Numbered from the stretch's first letter, positions 53,160-62,826 are shown. The stretch is 64,000 nt of DNA from a bacterium (GCA_016125085.1 WGMM01000007.1:1-64000); one strand, 5' to 3'. Notes: generated by a model not told the origin, from the sequence alone. Numbers and translations: made by a program.

Positions 53160-54758
53160 ATGCGACGCGGCGGACATGATGGACGACACCTGCTGACGCT
53201 TCTGCCTGCTCTGGGACTGATACTATGGGGCACGCTGACGCCATTGGCGGTCACGGCGCAGAATCCGGCCCCCGGTGGCGAGACGACGGTGGACGAAGCG
53301 ATCAAGGACGTATCGACCCGCTATCGGTTTCGCGAAGTCTTTTCGATCAAGAACGTCGAGCCGATACCGGGCGAGATCGCTCAATCCCGCAGCGCATTTC
53401 GCGAAACGCTCGCAATGACGGTCGATTCGCCGAAGGGTGCGCCGATCAAGTCCGAACGGTCGCGGCAGTTGATTTATTCGGAACGTCCCGCGATTCTTGG
53501 CCAGGGCGGAAGAGTGGATGCCGTCGTGCGGCGATTCGAAACATTTCGCTTCGACCCCGCACCGCAAGGATTCGAGCTGGAGAAGAACAAGCCCATGGAA
53601 GGCCTGATGGTCTTCGCGATGCGGGCCCAGGAAGGCGAAAATATCATTTCGCTCGTACCCGACCGCCAGATCACCGATCTCGAGTTCAATATCGCAACTT
53701 CGGTTCCTTCGATCATGAACGATTCGGAACTGCTGCCGACGACCCCGCTGCGGCTGGGCGACAGTTGGCCCTTGAGCCGCACCGCGGCTCGCGTGCTTCT
53801 CGGACGAGGCAGAGTGAATTCGACCTCACTCATGGGCACGCTCAAATCGGTGCAGCCGAGCGCCCAGGACGAAACACTGATGTCGGCTCTGGTAGCGATC
53901 TCCGGTCAGGTCGTCACCGACAAGGGGACCTGTTCGCTGAATTTGCAATATCAATTCGAATTCAGTACGAAAACCTCGCTCGTCGAGAGTTCGGTCGGGG
54001 GCGTGAATCGCGATGGCGGCACTATACTCACCGTTCAGGGCGGCTTGCGTAAGCTCAGTCTGGCCCAGGTGGAAATTTCGGACCTGCCTGAATCGCAGGG
54101 GCGTCTGAAACAGGTTTTCGACCGCAAGCTGGTATTTGAGCGGCAATTGGCTGGCCGTCAGGAACCGATCGAACTGCCGACGGCTGCTCCAACCGCGACC
54201 AAGGAAAATAGCTGGCTGGTATTCGTCGACTCGTCGAATCGAATCAAGATCAACCATCCTCCGATCTTGCGACCTTTCAAGGAAGAAGAGAATCTGATCG
54301 AGTTCGAATCGGTTTCAGGGTTCAAGGAGTTCGTTCGCATCGACCTGGACGGCGGAGATATCAAGCCGGAAGGCTTGCGCAAGGATCTCGAAAAAGAATG
54401 GACCGCGGAAGGTTTCGAAATCTTCGCTGTGTCCGAAAACTATCTGAAGGACGATTGGGGCGACCGCCGTGTATACCGTGTCGAAGCCGCACTCCAGGCG
54501 ACCGATACCGGCAACAATCAACGCAGTCAATTCGACGCTTACGTCATTCAGTTTCCTCAGAATATGACCATCGTCGCCGAATCGGTGAGTTTCAGTCCCC
54601 AGCCGGCGGCTTTTCGGGACATGATTGAGGAAATGCTCAAAACGATCGAATTGAGCGTCCCGGCCGCGCCCAAGGCCCCAGCGGATGTCGTTCCGGCTGA
54701 CGCGAACAAACCTCCGGAACAGCCTGCGGCTCAACCTGAACCGGCTCCGAAGCCCTGA
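53160..54758 (+). CDS. Secreted protein of unknown function, possible paralogue
   Basis: A 532-aa protein with a signal peptide (1-33, ending VTA-QNP). An N-terminal beta-rich domain (60-300) is followed by a domain (315-500) with WLVFVDSSNRIKINHP, DWGDRRVYRVEAAL and YVIQFPQNMTIVAESVSF, and a Pro/Ala-rich tail (505-532). It follows the gene at 51601-53019 by 141 bp on the same strand and may share its transcript. The tail suggests cell-envelope location. Function is unknown. Confidence 0.7.
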   Translation: MRRGGHDGRHLLTLLPALGLILWGTLTPLAVTAQNPAPGGETTVDEAIKDVSTRYRFREVFSIKNVEPIPGEIAQSRSAFRETLAMTVDSPKGAPIKSERSRQLIYSERPAILGQGGRVDAVVRRFETFRFDPAPQGFELEKNKPMEGLMVFAMRAQEGENIISLVPDRQITDLEFNIATSVPSIMNDSELLPTTPLRLGDSWPLSRTAARVLLGRGRVNSTSLMGTLKSVQPSAQDETLMSALVAISGQVVTDKGTCSLNLQYQFEFSTKTSLVESSVGGVNRDGGTILTVQGGLRKLSLAQVEISDLPESQGRLKQVFDRKLVFERQLAGRQEPIELPTAAPTATKENSWLVFVDSSNRIKINHPPILRPFKEEENLIEFESVSGFKEFVRIDLDGGDIKPEGLRKDLEKEWTAEGFEIFAVSENYLKDDWGDRRVYRVEAALQATDTGNNQRSQFDAYVIQFPQNMTIVAESVSFSPQPAAFRDMIEEMLKTIELSVPAAPKAPADVVPADANKPPEQPAAQPEPAPKP

Positions 54759-54783
54759 TAGAACTGTCGAAAATTATGCCAGC

Positions 54784-54808
54784 GGGCGACGGATTCGATC
54801 CGTCGCCC
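54784..54808. terminator. Hairpin between convergent genes
   Basis: An 11-bp perfect stem GGGCGACGGAT/ATCCGTCGCCC with a 3-nt loop lies between two convergent stops (54758 and 54832). No U-tract follows on either side, so it may act weakly in both directions. Confidence 0.5.
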
Positions 54809-54831
54809 CCTCGCGTTCGACTCGCATTGCA

Positions 54832-56466
54832 TCAATGAAATAACCAGCCCCGCTTCTTTTCCGGAGCCCCTTGCGGAGAAGGCACCGGGCCAGTAGGCGT
54901 GGGCGGAGCAGGAGGCTCCCAGCCAGGCAGATTCGGCGTAATACCTTTTTCCTTGCAAAGTGCGATATAGGCTTTCATGTAGGCTTCCGTCGCATCGCCG
55001 CCACCTCCACCGCCGCCACCGTTGGGCACGGCCATATAAGTTTGCAGCGGATTCGCCGTCGAAGGCGCCATGGCCATGGCAGGATTGATTCCCACGAATC
55101 CGCCCATTCCTGCCGGGGCTGCGAAGAGGCTCGGCGATTCCGGATTCATGCGGATACGTGGATAGCTTCTTTCGGCAAGAAGCCGGCCGATTCCGCCCAG
55201 CATGCGGTCCAGAATGTTCGGATTGGTGAGCATCATGCCCATCGCCATCGACCCGAGACCAGCCGCGGGCTGTGGCCCGTAACCCATCGCCGGTCCAGCC
55301 GCATAGCCAGGCTGGGGTGCCATGCCGAAGGATGGTTGCGGCGCGCCCATTGCGGGTTCGGGTGCGGCCGCAGGCGGTCCCATGGCCGGTTGCATTGGCG
55401 GTGCGGCAGTGAAGGCGTTCGGTGCAGGGGCCATCGCCGGCATGCCCATGGCTGGTGCGGGCCCCATGGCCGGGGCCATCATGGGGGCGGGGGCCATGTA
55501 AGTGACCTGAGGCGGTGGTGAAGGTGCGACCGTCACATTCAGTGGTGCCGGCTGCACGACAACCTGACCCGCGGGTGGCGAAACCATCACCGGTGCCGCG
55601 CTTGGCGGAGCCGCATAAACCGGCTGCTGGGGAACGTAGGCGTAAACGGGCTGGGTTGTCTGTGCCGGCGGTGCCGCATAGACGGGCTGCTGCTGTGGCG
55701 GTGGCGCCTGATATGTCGTGGGGGGCTGCGCGGGAGTATTCGGCGGCGTTTTCACTGGTGCCGGCGGCATTTGCTTGTTGGGTGTGTCGTAGGCGTAATT
55801 CTGCGGGCTGCTTTGCGCTGAGGATTGGGCATACTGGTGCGTCGTCGTTGCAACTTGAGCGTCCTGTGTTGCGTTCGTGCCGGGCTGCTGCGCGGCCTGG
55901 GACGCAGCATTCGGGGCACCGGTCGTCACGGAAGCCCGCTGTACCCGAATGGTACGTCTGGTGCTGGCGGCTGCCGCATGATCGGTCCATGCCCGGCTGG
56001 CGATTCCGGCGTTGCGCTCCAGAAGTTCGCTCAGTTCGACATCGGAACTGGCTCCTTCACGATAGCCGCCGAGCACAAGCCCACCTTTGCCGTCGTTTCG
56101 GTAAACGAGCACCGTTGGGATCGACTTCACGTTCAGTGCTCGAACACGCTGAGGGTCGGATTCAGCCCTGAGTTCGGCGATGTTCAGACTTTCGCCGTAG
56201 TGGGCGGTGAGCCTGGTCCGGACTTGATTGCACCAGTCGACGCTCGATTGAAGGGCCCCGGAAGTCACCAGGACGAGAGTCGGTCGACCGGAGCGAGCGG
56301 TATCCTTAAGTGCGTCCATCCATGTGGAGGATGAGCCATCAGAGGCAAGCTGCTGCGCCGAAGCGACCGGAGCGATCGTCAGCGGCGAGATTTCACAGGC
56401 AAATCCTGCGGAAATCAGCCACAGCAAGGGGCGGCCGAATCGCCTGGTTCGAGAGTTTCGATTCAT
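54832..56466 (-). CDS. Exported thioredoxin-like protein with Pro/Ala/Met-rich region
   Basis: A 544-aa protein. A signal peptide (1-38, ending ASA-QQL) precedes a thioredoxin-like domain (about 45-150: WMDALKDTARSGRPTLVLV, LNVKSIPTVLVYR). The usual CxxC is replaced by SVDWC, so redox activity is doubtful. Residues 190-430 are low-complexity, rich in Pro, Ala, Gln and Met (APAMMAPAMGPAPAMGMPAM), and a short folded C-terminus with GGGGGGGG and YMKAYIALCKEKGI follows. The gene lies 53 bp after the PKD-like gene, in one transcription unit. Confidence 0.7.
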   Translation of the reverse strand: MNRNSRTRRFGRPLLWLISAGFACEISPLTIAPVASAQQLASDGSSSTWMDALKDTARSGRPTLVLVTSGALQSSVDWCNQVRTRLTAHYGESLNIAELRAESDPQRVRALNVKSIPTVLVYRNDGKGGLVLGGYREGASSDVELSELLERNAGIASRAWTDHAAAASTRRTIRVQRASVTTGAPNAASQAAQQPGTNATQDAQVATTTHQYAQSSAQSSPQNYAYDTPNKQMPPAPVKTPPNTPAQPPTTYQAPPPQQQPVYAAPPAQTTQPVYAYVPQQPVYAAPPSAAPVMVSPPAGQVVVQPAPLNVTVAPSPPPQVTYMAPAPMMAPAMGPAPAMGMPAMAPAPNAFTAAPPMQPAMGPPAAAPEPAMGAPQPSFGMAPQPGYAAGPAMGYGPQPAAGLGSMAMGMMLTNPNILDRMLGGIGRLLAERSYPRIRMNPESPSLFAAPAGMGGFVGINPAMAMAPSTANPLQTYMAVPNGGGGGGGGDATEAYMKAYIALCKEKGITPNLPGWEPPAPPTPTGPVPSPQGAPEKKRGWLFH

Positions 56467-56519
56467 GGGTCTCGCTCCTTGACCGGCACAGAACCGACCG
56501 TGCCGCTGCCGAAATTTCT

Positions 56520-57632
56520 TCAACGACGCTGCCCGCCGCGATTTCCGTCTGCAACAGGTTCCACACCTGCATCCCGGAACCCATCCGCAATGAGTTTCAG
56601 ACCATCCGCCAGTCTCGTCCGAGACGGTTCGGTAAGCGGCAATGTCCAGAGCCTCGCGTTCCCCGGATCCATACCCGTCGGGGCAACCCAGGCCGAAAGC
56701 GCGGCCGTCAGGGGTTCGAACACTTGACGGTTCCAAGTCGCCGCGTCGGCGGTGTCGCCGTCAATCGCGGCCGTGATTCGGCGAGAGAGTTCCTGCTGGG
56801 CTTCCGCGTAAGATCCGTAAAGGCTCATCTTCGCTGCGACATCGGCGAAAACCTCTGCCAGCTCCTTGACGGTTTCCTCCCGATGCGGCAATTTGGCGAC
56901 CGCGGCCGAAGCGAGCCGGGCGAACAATTCCCGATTCGTGGGCCTGGGCTGGTGCGCGGGCGAAGTCTCGGACACAGACGGCTGTACGGGCGGAGCCGTC
57001 ATGGCCGCCTTGCGGCGTGCTTCGTCTTCAGGATGAGCGACAGCCGTCAGGATCACCGAATCTGGCTCGGAAATTTGCCCGCCCTCGGCGACCACGAGCA
57101 AAAACTGGTAGACGCCAGGCTCCGGCGGCACCACGACAAGATTCGGCCCTTGCGCGAACGCTTCCTGAATCTGCGGGCCCGAAATCTGGATCCATCTCAA
57201 GCCGATTCGACCGGCAGGCTGGCTCATGCCTCCATTGAGGGTCGCACGGCGTCCGGCGTACGCCAGGACATCATCACCCGCGACAGCCTTCGGCCCGGGC
57301 GATTCCTCAGCTGATTTCGAATCGGCCGGTGCTTCGGCCAGGAACGAAGTCCGGTCAAGGTTACGGTCCGATGGGGCAGGCGCGACCACGGCCGAGTAGG
57401 GGATCGAAGAGTTATTTTGGATGCTCGTCATCGCTTCCTGTCTGGGCGAGACGAATGCGTTCGCTGGCGGCTCCGGATCCGATCCGGCTGCGCCCGAAGC
57501 GTGGAGGCAAATTAAGGCCGCCACGAACGTGCAACACAAATTGACCTGACAGAAGCGGCTTTTCGCCGCGAATTGGAATCGCATCAGGCCCATCCTGGGC
57601 AAGGATTCGGAAATCCGCGATCGACGAAACAT
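56520..57632 (-). CDS. Exported protein with a PKD-like domain
   Basis: A 370-aa protein whose N-terminus carries a hydrophobic signal segment (CCTFVAALICLHASGAAG). Residues 105-185 resemble a PKD/Ig-like domain (AGDDVLAYAGRRATLNGG, LRWIQISGPQ, PGVYQFLLVVAEGG), and a helical domain (220-350) follows. Several in-frame starts exist (57632, 57593, 57584); none has a strong ribosome-binding site, and the longest was kept. It likely stays in the envelope, with the downstream thioredoxin-like protein as partner. Confidence 0.65.
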   Translation of the reverse strand: MFRRSRISESLPRMGLMRFQFAAKSRFCQVNLCCTFVAALICLHASGAAGSDPEPPANAFVSPRQEAMTSIQNNSSIPYSAVVAPAPSDRNLDRTSFLAEAPADSKSAEESPGPKAVAGDDVLAYAGRRATLNGGMSQPAGRIGLRWIQISGPQIQEAFAQGPNLVVVPPEPGVYQFLLVVAEGGQISEPDSVILTAVAHPEDEARRKAAMTAPPVQPSVSETSPAHQPRPTNRELFARLASAAVAKLPHREETVKELAEVFADVAAKMSLYGSYAEAQQELSRRITAAIDGDTADAATWNRQVFEPLTAALSAWVAPTGMDPGNARLWTLPLTEPSRTRLADGLKLIADGFRDAGVEPVADGNRGGQRR

Positions 57633-57895
57633 CCATGCTTCGTCACCTCATCATCCATCGGCATTCGCACGAACTGGCTTGAGAAACCTGACGAGCCAAC
57701 CGGGAATGGAGAACGCAAACCAATATTCGAGAATGATTTATGCGACAGATGCAACCTTGGATACCGTGCACTCCCTAACTGATGCTGGAATGGCCGTTTT
57801 GGGAAATGCCGGTCGAAAATGGCAGACCAAAAGGCTATGATTCCGAAATTCCTGACTCCTTTTCCGAATCTCCGCAGCCCGGACGCACACCAACG

Positions 57896-59203
57896 ATGAC
57901 GACCTCGGAATTGACACCGGACCCGGATTCGCATCCGGAATTGCCCGCAGGTATCGAGATTGCCTCGACTTCTGCGAAACGGCCCCGTCTGCTTTCGCTC
58001 GACCAGCTCCGGGGATTGACGGTCGCATCGATGTTCGTCGTCAATTTTTCCGGCGGATTCCGGGCCATGCCGGATATCGTCAAACACCACGACGGCTACG
58101 AAACGCTGGCAGACTGGATCATGCCGACGTTTCTGTTCATGGTCGGGTTTTCGTTCCGGCTGTCCTGGCTGAGCAGTGTCAAAAGGGTCGGCACCGGCAA
58201 AACGGTCATGAAGTTCCTCGTACGCGGGCTGATGCTCGTCGGCATCTCGCTTTTCCTTTACGCCGGCGAGGACGACATCAAGATCGAATCCTGGGAGAAA
58301 TCGACCTGGGAAAACCTGCGCACGCTGATCGCCATCACTCTGAAAGCGAACCTGTGGGAAACGCTGGCCATCATCGGCTGTGCCCAGATGCTGATGATCC
58401 CGTTCATCGGCCGGTCGTGGAAAACACGTGTCCTCGTATTTATCGGCCTGTTGGCCGGGCACACAGTCATTTCCTACCAGTTCAACTGGAACTTCGTGCA
58501 CGGGCTGCCGAATTTCCTCGACGATTACCTGGGCACCAAGGGCAAACGTGCGTGGGACGGGGGATTTTTCGGCCTGATCGGCTGGTCGGCCCTGATCATC
58601 GCCGGTTCGTTGTGCCATGACTTCGTCATGAGCCGCTCAAGCGCCGGCAAGGCCGTGCCGGGGCTGCTTATAGGCGGCGTGCTCGTCGCCTTCATCGGCT
58701 GGGGCGTTCTCGGCAGCATGACGCGGCTTTACGACGTGCCCGGGGATGCCACAGATGAATTCAAGAAAGAGAAACTGGCGGCATCCCCCGTCTGGCCCGA
58801 CTTTTCGAAAGCCCAGGGGCGATCGATCGCCGAGTTGATGCCCGAGCCGCCGATGGTGCCGATTCCGGGGCCCGAAGTGCGCAAGTTCAATTACTGGATG
58901 ATCTACAAGCGCATGGTCAGTGTGCCGTTCGTCGTGTTCAACACAGGCGTCGCAATGGCGCTTCTCGGCTTGTTCATTTGGGTAAGCGACATCGGGGGCC
59001 TGAGGATTCCGGCCTTCGACCGGTTCGGCCAGAATGCCCTGGCGGCCTACTGCGTGCATCATTATGTGGCGGATGTGCAGCACCTGTTCGTGCCGAAAGA
59101 TTCGCCCTGGTGGTGGTGCTGGTTCAACCTGCTGCTGTTCATGTTCATCGTGGACCGTGTTCTGGCCTGGATGCAGCGACACAATATTCGGCTATCGGTC
59201 TGA
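57896..59203 (+). CDS. HGSNAT-like membrane acyltransferase (paralogue B)
   Basis: A 435-aa polytopic membrane protein. SLDQLRGLTVASMFVVNF, then KHHDGYETLADWIMPTFLFM, parallels the product at 3209-4426. About ten membrane segments follow, and LRIPAFDRFGQNALAAYCVHH precedes the last ones. The start at 57896 gives a 35-residue polar leader; an upstream ATG (57782) is possible but less typical. A strong terminator lies just after the gene. The reaction is presumed trans-membrane acetylation of a glycan. Confidence 0.8.
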   Translation: MTTSELTPDPDSHPELPAGIEIASTSAKRPRLLSLDQLRGLTVASMFVVNFSGGFRAMPDIVKHHDGYETLADWIMPTFLFMVGFSFRLSWLSSVKRVGTGKTVMKFLVRGLMLVGISLFLYAGEDDIKIESWEKSTWENLRTLIAITLKANLWETLAIIGCAQMLMIPFIGRSWKTRVLVFIGLLAGHTVISYQFNWNFVHGLPNFLDDYLGTKGKRAWDGGFFGLIGWSALIIAGSLCHDFVMSRSSAGKAVPGLLIGGVLVAFIGWGVLGSMTRLYDVPGDATDEFKKEKLAASPVWPDFSKAQGRSIAELMPEPPMVPIPGPEVRKFNYWMIYKRMVSVPFVVFNTGVAMALLGLFIWVSDIGGLRIPAFDRFGQNALAAYCVHHYVADVQHLFVPKDSPWWWCWFNLLLFMFIVDRVLAWMQRHNIRLSV

Positions 59204-59240
59204 CGCTCCGTATCGGCGTTACGCACGAAATCCGATCGAT

Positions 59241-59273
59241 TGGCCTCCGCTAGTGCGGGGGCCATTTTTGTTG
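59241..59273 (+). terminator. Intrinsic terminator after acyltransferase B
   Basis: A 10-bp stem with one G-U pair (59241-59250 with 59255-59264), loop TAGT, then TTTTTGTT. Confidence 0.85.
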
Positions 59274-59360
59274 TCGAATTCCGAGTCGAACGAATCTCCG
59301 ACGACACGCAGGGTCGTCCAGGCCTCGTTCGCACGCACTGATCGAAATCGACGGAAATAT

Positions 59361-59397
59361 GAAAAAAAGAACCCGGCTCCCCCCGAGGGAGCCGGGT
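59361..59397 (-). terminator. Orphan minus-strand terminator
   Basis: An 11-bp perfect stem (59371-59381 with 59387-59397), 5-nt loop, followed on the minus strand by TCTTTTTTTC. No conventional gene ends here. The only candidate is a 36-codon frame whose stop codon is inside the stem (59397-59507). See findings. Confidence 0.75.
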
Positions 59398-59507
59398 CAC
59401 AACCAGGGAGAACGACGCTTCGTGTCCTCTCTGTTCCAGTGATCGCACCGACCATCCGTTTGCCTCTTCAGGTCCTTGGTGCTGCTTGAATCTAAAGCAC
59501 GCTCCAT
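59397..59507 (-). CDS. Possible micro-protein or small transcript
   Basis: A 36-codon frame MERALDSSSTKDLKRQTDGR... ending KRRSPWL, whose stop lies at the base of the orphan terminator. No ribosome-binding site is visible and composition is charged. Either a small protein or simply part of a non-coding RNA. Kept as low confidence; the surrounding 59274-59864 region holds no other gene. Confidence 0.3.
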   Translation of the reverse strand: MERALDSSSTKDLKRQTDGRCDHWNREDTKRRSPWL

Positions 59508-59864
59508 GCCAAAAGTCGATCCGACATCAAAATCCCAAAATAAATTCTCGAATTTCCTCGTTTTTCGCGAAGATCCAACGACACTTAATCCGAAGAACCT
59601 CCATCCGGAACGCAACAGACAGAGATTGACCCGACTGGCCTGCCAACGAATGAAGCTTGATTGCACGCTTTCTCGACAACTTCTGCCCACAAGGATCGCA
59701 CAAGCTGGAGTTTTTCGGGGTGACGAAGCCGAATGGTCGTGAAATCTTAATTCCGGTTGCCGGAAATCGCATGAATCGGTCAAACTGTGGCGCTAAGCGA
59801 CGACGCCGTACTTGAAGAGCCGATCGGTCGTCGGACAACCAGTGAAGCGAGGGAGCGACAGGGG

Positions 59865-61526
59865 ATGTCGAGTCGAGTTTTCGTTTTGGGCTGGGACGGA
59901 GCCACGTGGGACATCCTCAAGCCGTTGATGGCCGAAGGTCGTCTGCCCGTACTGCGTGGACTGATGCAGCGAGGCGTCTCGGGCAAGCTCGATTCCGTGT
60001 TCCCGCCGCTGAGCCCGGTGGCCTGGACGACCGTGATGACGGGCAAGAATCCGGGCAAGCACGGAATCTTCGAATTCGTCGAGCATGATCACGACCCGCT
60101 GAAGGGCCGGATCAATTCGAGCCGGCAGATCCGGTCCGAGCTGATCTGGGAGACCGCAGGCCGATTCGGCAAGCGCACGGTCGCCGGCGCGGTACCGATG
60201 AGTTATCCGCCGCGGAAGGCCCCGGGGTTCTTCGTCGGAGACTTCCTGAGCCCGGCCGACGCGCCCGATTTTTCGAGTGACCCGGAAGCGTTTCAGCGTT
60301 TGAAAGATGCTCTGGGCGGTTCTTATCACGCGTGGTCGACCAGCACCCACGACGGCGGCAACGAGGCCGCGGTGCTGAAGGATCTGACGTCGTTTCTGGA
60401 AGAGCATCTGGCGGCGGTCGAGCACATGGCGACATCCCACGAATGGGATCTGTTCATGTATGACCTCATGGCCACGGATCGGATTCAGCACGAGCTTTGG
60501 CACGCCTGGCAACCGACGCACGAGAAGGCCAGGGGGCGTGACCTTTCGAAGGTTCGGGACGGGTTCATCGCTTTCTGGGAGAAAGCGGACGCCGGTCTGG
60601 GGCGCATCCTCGAACGGCTCGGGCCGGAGACGAACGTGATCCTCATGAGCGATCACGGCTTCGGGCCGATCGAACGCTATGTGAACTTCAACGTCTGGCT
60701 GCTGGACGAAGGCTTCGTTCGCCTCAAGGATTCGTTCTACGTTCGCCAGAAGCACTGGTTTTATCGGCGGGGCGTGACGCCGGAATGGATCTATCGCGTG
60801 ATGGCCAGGTTCGGGCTGGCCGATCAGCGCGTGAGCCGGTTTCAGGGAAAGCAGGACAACTTCTGGGACCGGCTGGCGACGAGCGTCTTTCTGTCGGCGC
60901 GGCATATCGACTGGGCGAATACCGTCGCCTATGCCCAGGGCAACTTCGGCCAGATCTTCCTGAACGTGAAGGGCCGCCAGCCGAACGGCTGCGTCGACCC
61001 GAAGGACGCGCCGGCAATGCTCGACAGAATCACAGCGAGACTGCTGGCGTTGAAAAATCCGGAAACCGGCGAGCCACTCGTCGAAAAAGTGCTGCGGAAG
61101 GAAGATCTCTACGAAGGCCCGCTGAGCGATATGGGGCCGGATTTGACCGTGGTTCTGAAAGACTGGAATTATCGCACGATCGGTCTGCACGAATTCACGA
61201 CTCACAAGACGATCTGCCCTTCGTTCGGACCGACGGGCGACCACCGGATGGAGGGGATCCTTGTGGGGATCGGGCCGGCTTTCGAGCAGGGCACCAGCCC
61301 TCAGAACGCCAGCCTGCTCGACATCGCACCGACGATCCTGCACCTTCTGGGCATTCCGGTGCCCGACGATATGGACGGCCGCGTGCTCACCGAGCTTCTC
61401 AAGCCGGCAACTGGCCAGGCCGTTCGCACGCAAGCGGCGGTTGCGTCAGAGCAGTCATCGAATGGTGAAGAAAGTGACGAAGACGCCGTGGTAAGAAAGC
61501 GTCTGGCGGATCTCGGTTATCTTTAA
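59865..61526 (+). CDS. Alkaline-phosphatase-superfamily phosphodiesterase
   Basis: A 553-aa cytosolic enzyme of the type I phosphodiesterase/nucleotide pyrophosphatase group. GWDGATWDILKPLM holds the first metal Asp, the catalytic Thr lies in SPVAWTTVMTGKNPGKHG, and the metal ligands follow in YDLMATDRIQHELWH and ILMSDHGFG. TGDHRMEGILVGIGP and LLDIAPTILHLLGIPVP complete the metal site. GGGAG and GGGG precede the start at 59865. Members hydrolyse nucleotide or lipid phosphodiesters; the substrate is unknown. Confidence 0.87.
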   Translation: MSSRVFVLGWDGATWDILKPLMAEGRLPVLRGLMQRGVSGKLDSVFPPLSPVAWTTVMTGKNPGKHGIFEFVEHDHDPLKGRINSSRQIRSELIWETAGRFGKRTVAGAVPMSYPPRKAPGFFVGDFLSPADAPDFSSDPEAFQRLKDALGGSYHAWSTSTHDGGNEAAVLKDLTSFLEEHLAAVEHMATSHEWDLFMYDLMATDRIQHELWHAWQPTHEKARGRDLSKVRDGFIAFWEKADAGLGRILERLGPETNVILMSDHGFGPIERYVNFNVWLLDEGFVRLKDSFYVRQKHWFYRRGVTPEWIYRVMARFGLADQRVSRFQGKQDNFWDRLATSVFLSARHIDWANTVAYAQGNFGQIFLNVKGRQPNGCVDPKDAPAMLDRITARLLALKNPETGEPLVEKVLRKEDLYEGPLSDMGPDLTVVLKDWNYRTIGLHEFTTHKTICPSFGPTGDHRMEGILVGIGPAFEQGTSPQNASLLDIAPTILHLLGIPVPDDMDGRVLTELLKPATGQAVRTQAAVASEQSSNGEESDEDAVVRKRLADLGYL

Positions 61527-61749
61527 TCGAAGCCGTTCGGAAATTTGCCGATCGTGCGCGATGCTCGGGATGCGTCATCGCTGCCGGTCGGCGATTATGC
61601 GCAAGTGATATCGCCTTTTATCGATTTACGGAATCGTTCCGGGACGAATCCGGCTAAACGGCTTGCTTGCCGGGAGTCAGGTGACATTCTTTCGACAAGG
61701 GTCGATTTCCGGCCACTCGGTTCGACAACACCCGTACGGAAGGTGCGAA

Positions 61750-62694
61750 ATGATCAGGGAAGCACGATTTCGCCGATCGCGAAAACTCGCTGTGCAAGGT
61801 TTCATGGCTTTATCGGCTCTGATTCCGCCGACCACTTCGATGGCCGGCGGCTGGTGGAACCACAAGTCAATCGTCGCGATTCCGACTGGCCCGGCCGTCG
61901 GAACGGTGACCGGGGCCGCACCATATCAGATCTTCGCCGCCCCCGCAGCCGCTCCCGCCATGAGCTACGCTCCGGCAATGTCGTATGCTCCTCAAATGAC
62001 CTATGCACCGGCGATGAGTTACGCGCCGGCCATGTCATACGCTCCACAAATGAGTTACGCTCCGGCGATGAGTTACGCGCCGGCCATGTCATATGCTCCA
62101 CAAATGAGCTATGCACCGGCTCCGGCGGCGGCCCCCACGATGAATTTCGCGATTCCGATGCAGGCTGCGGCACCGAATTTCTCTGCGAATCAAGCCGAAG
62201 AAATCAAGAAGCGATTGAGCGACTTCCTGAACGCTCAGGAGCCAGCCGCTGCGGCTGCGGCATCCTCGAAGTCCGATGACGAACATTTCGCCAAACTGGG
62301 CAGAATGTTTGCGGCTTCGATGGCGGCCCAGGCCGCGGCACCATCGCAACCTGCGATGAGCTTTGCGCCGCAGATGAGTTATGTGCCGCAGATGAGCTAC
62401 GTGCCACAAATGCAGGCAGCACCGGTTTCGATGACTCCGGTCGTCGTCGGCTACACCTATTCCGCTCCGGCCGCTGCCACGGCACCGACGCCGCAGGCAT
62501 CGTTCGCTTCGGCCCAGCAGCCTGTCGCGGCGACGACCCAGCCTGTCGTCGTGCAGCAGGTCATCCAGCAGCCGGTCGTGCAGCAGCAGACCAATACGAT
62601 GTCCCTGGTCCCGGTGCAGCTCTATCGTCAGAAGAGCTTCCTCGGGCATGAAAAGCTCAAGCCCCTCAACGTCTATCCCTACGGCGTCCGCTGA
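61750..62694 (+). CDS. Exported MSYAP-repeat protein
   Basis: A 314-aa protein. AAGG precedes the ATG; residues 1-34 form a signal peptide (ending SMA-GGW). Residues 71-124 are nine tandem hexapeptides M(S/T)YAP(A/Q), in a regular A-Q-A order of triplets. Further MSYVPQ units recur near 215-235, and the C-terminus has VPVQLYRQKSFLGHEKLK. A helical segment (SANQAEEIKKRLSDFLNAQ) separates them. The composition resembles the Pro/Ala/Met-rich region of the product at 54832-56466, suggesting structural envelope roles. A terminator follows. Confidence 0.72.
   Translation: MIREARFRRSRKLAVQGFMALSALIPPTTSMAGGWWNHKSIVAIPTGPAVGTVTGAAPYQIFAAPAAAPAMSYAPAMSYAPQMTYAPAMSYAPAMSYAPQMSYAPAMSYAPAMSYAPQMSYAPAPAAAPTMNFAIPMQAAAPNFSANQAEEIKKRLSDFLNAQEPAAAAAASSKSDDEHFAKLGRMFAASMAAQAAAPSQPAMSFAPQMSYVPQMSYVPQMQAAPVSMTPVVVGYTYSAPAAATAPTPQASFASAQQPVAATTQPVVVQQVIQQPVVQQQTNTMSLVPVQLYRQKSFLGHEKLKPLNVYPYGVR
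61960..62121 (+). repeat. Nine tandem 18-bp repeats within the MSYAP gene
   Basis: Nine in-frame 18-bp units encode M(S/T)YAP(A/Q). Units follow a 54-bp super-period (A, Q, A three times), which points to triplication of a three-unit block. Silent differences between units (TAC/TAT, GCT/GCG/GCA) show that they are not very recent. Confidence 0.85.
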
Positions 62695-62736
62695 TTCGCG
62701 GCGTTCAGGTTCGATGACAGGTCAACGACACGACGA

Positions 62737-62770
62737 AACCCCGGCGAATGATCGCCGGGGTTCTTCGTTT
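62737..62770. terminator. Bidirectional intrinsic terminator
   Basis: An 11-bp stem (62737-62747 with 62752-62762), 4-nt loop, followed by CTTCGTTT on the plus strand, between convergent genes. Confidence 0.8.
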
Positions 62771-62826
62771 GTCATTTGGGACTCGTTGGGCGGATCGAAA
62801 CGAGCCGCCTTGCGAACGCCATCAGC

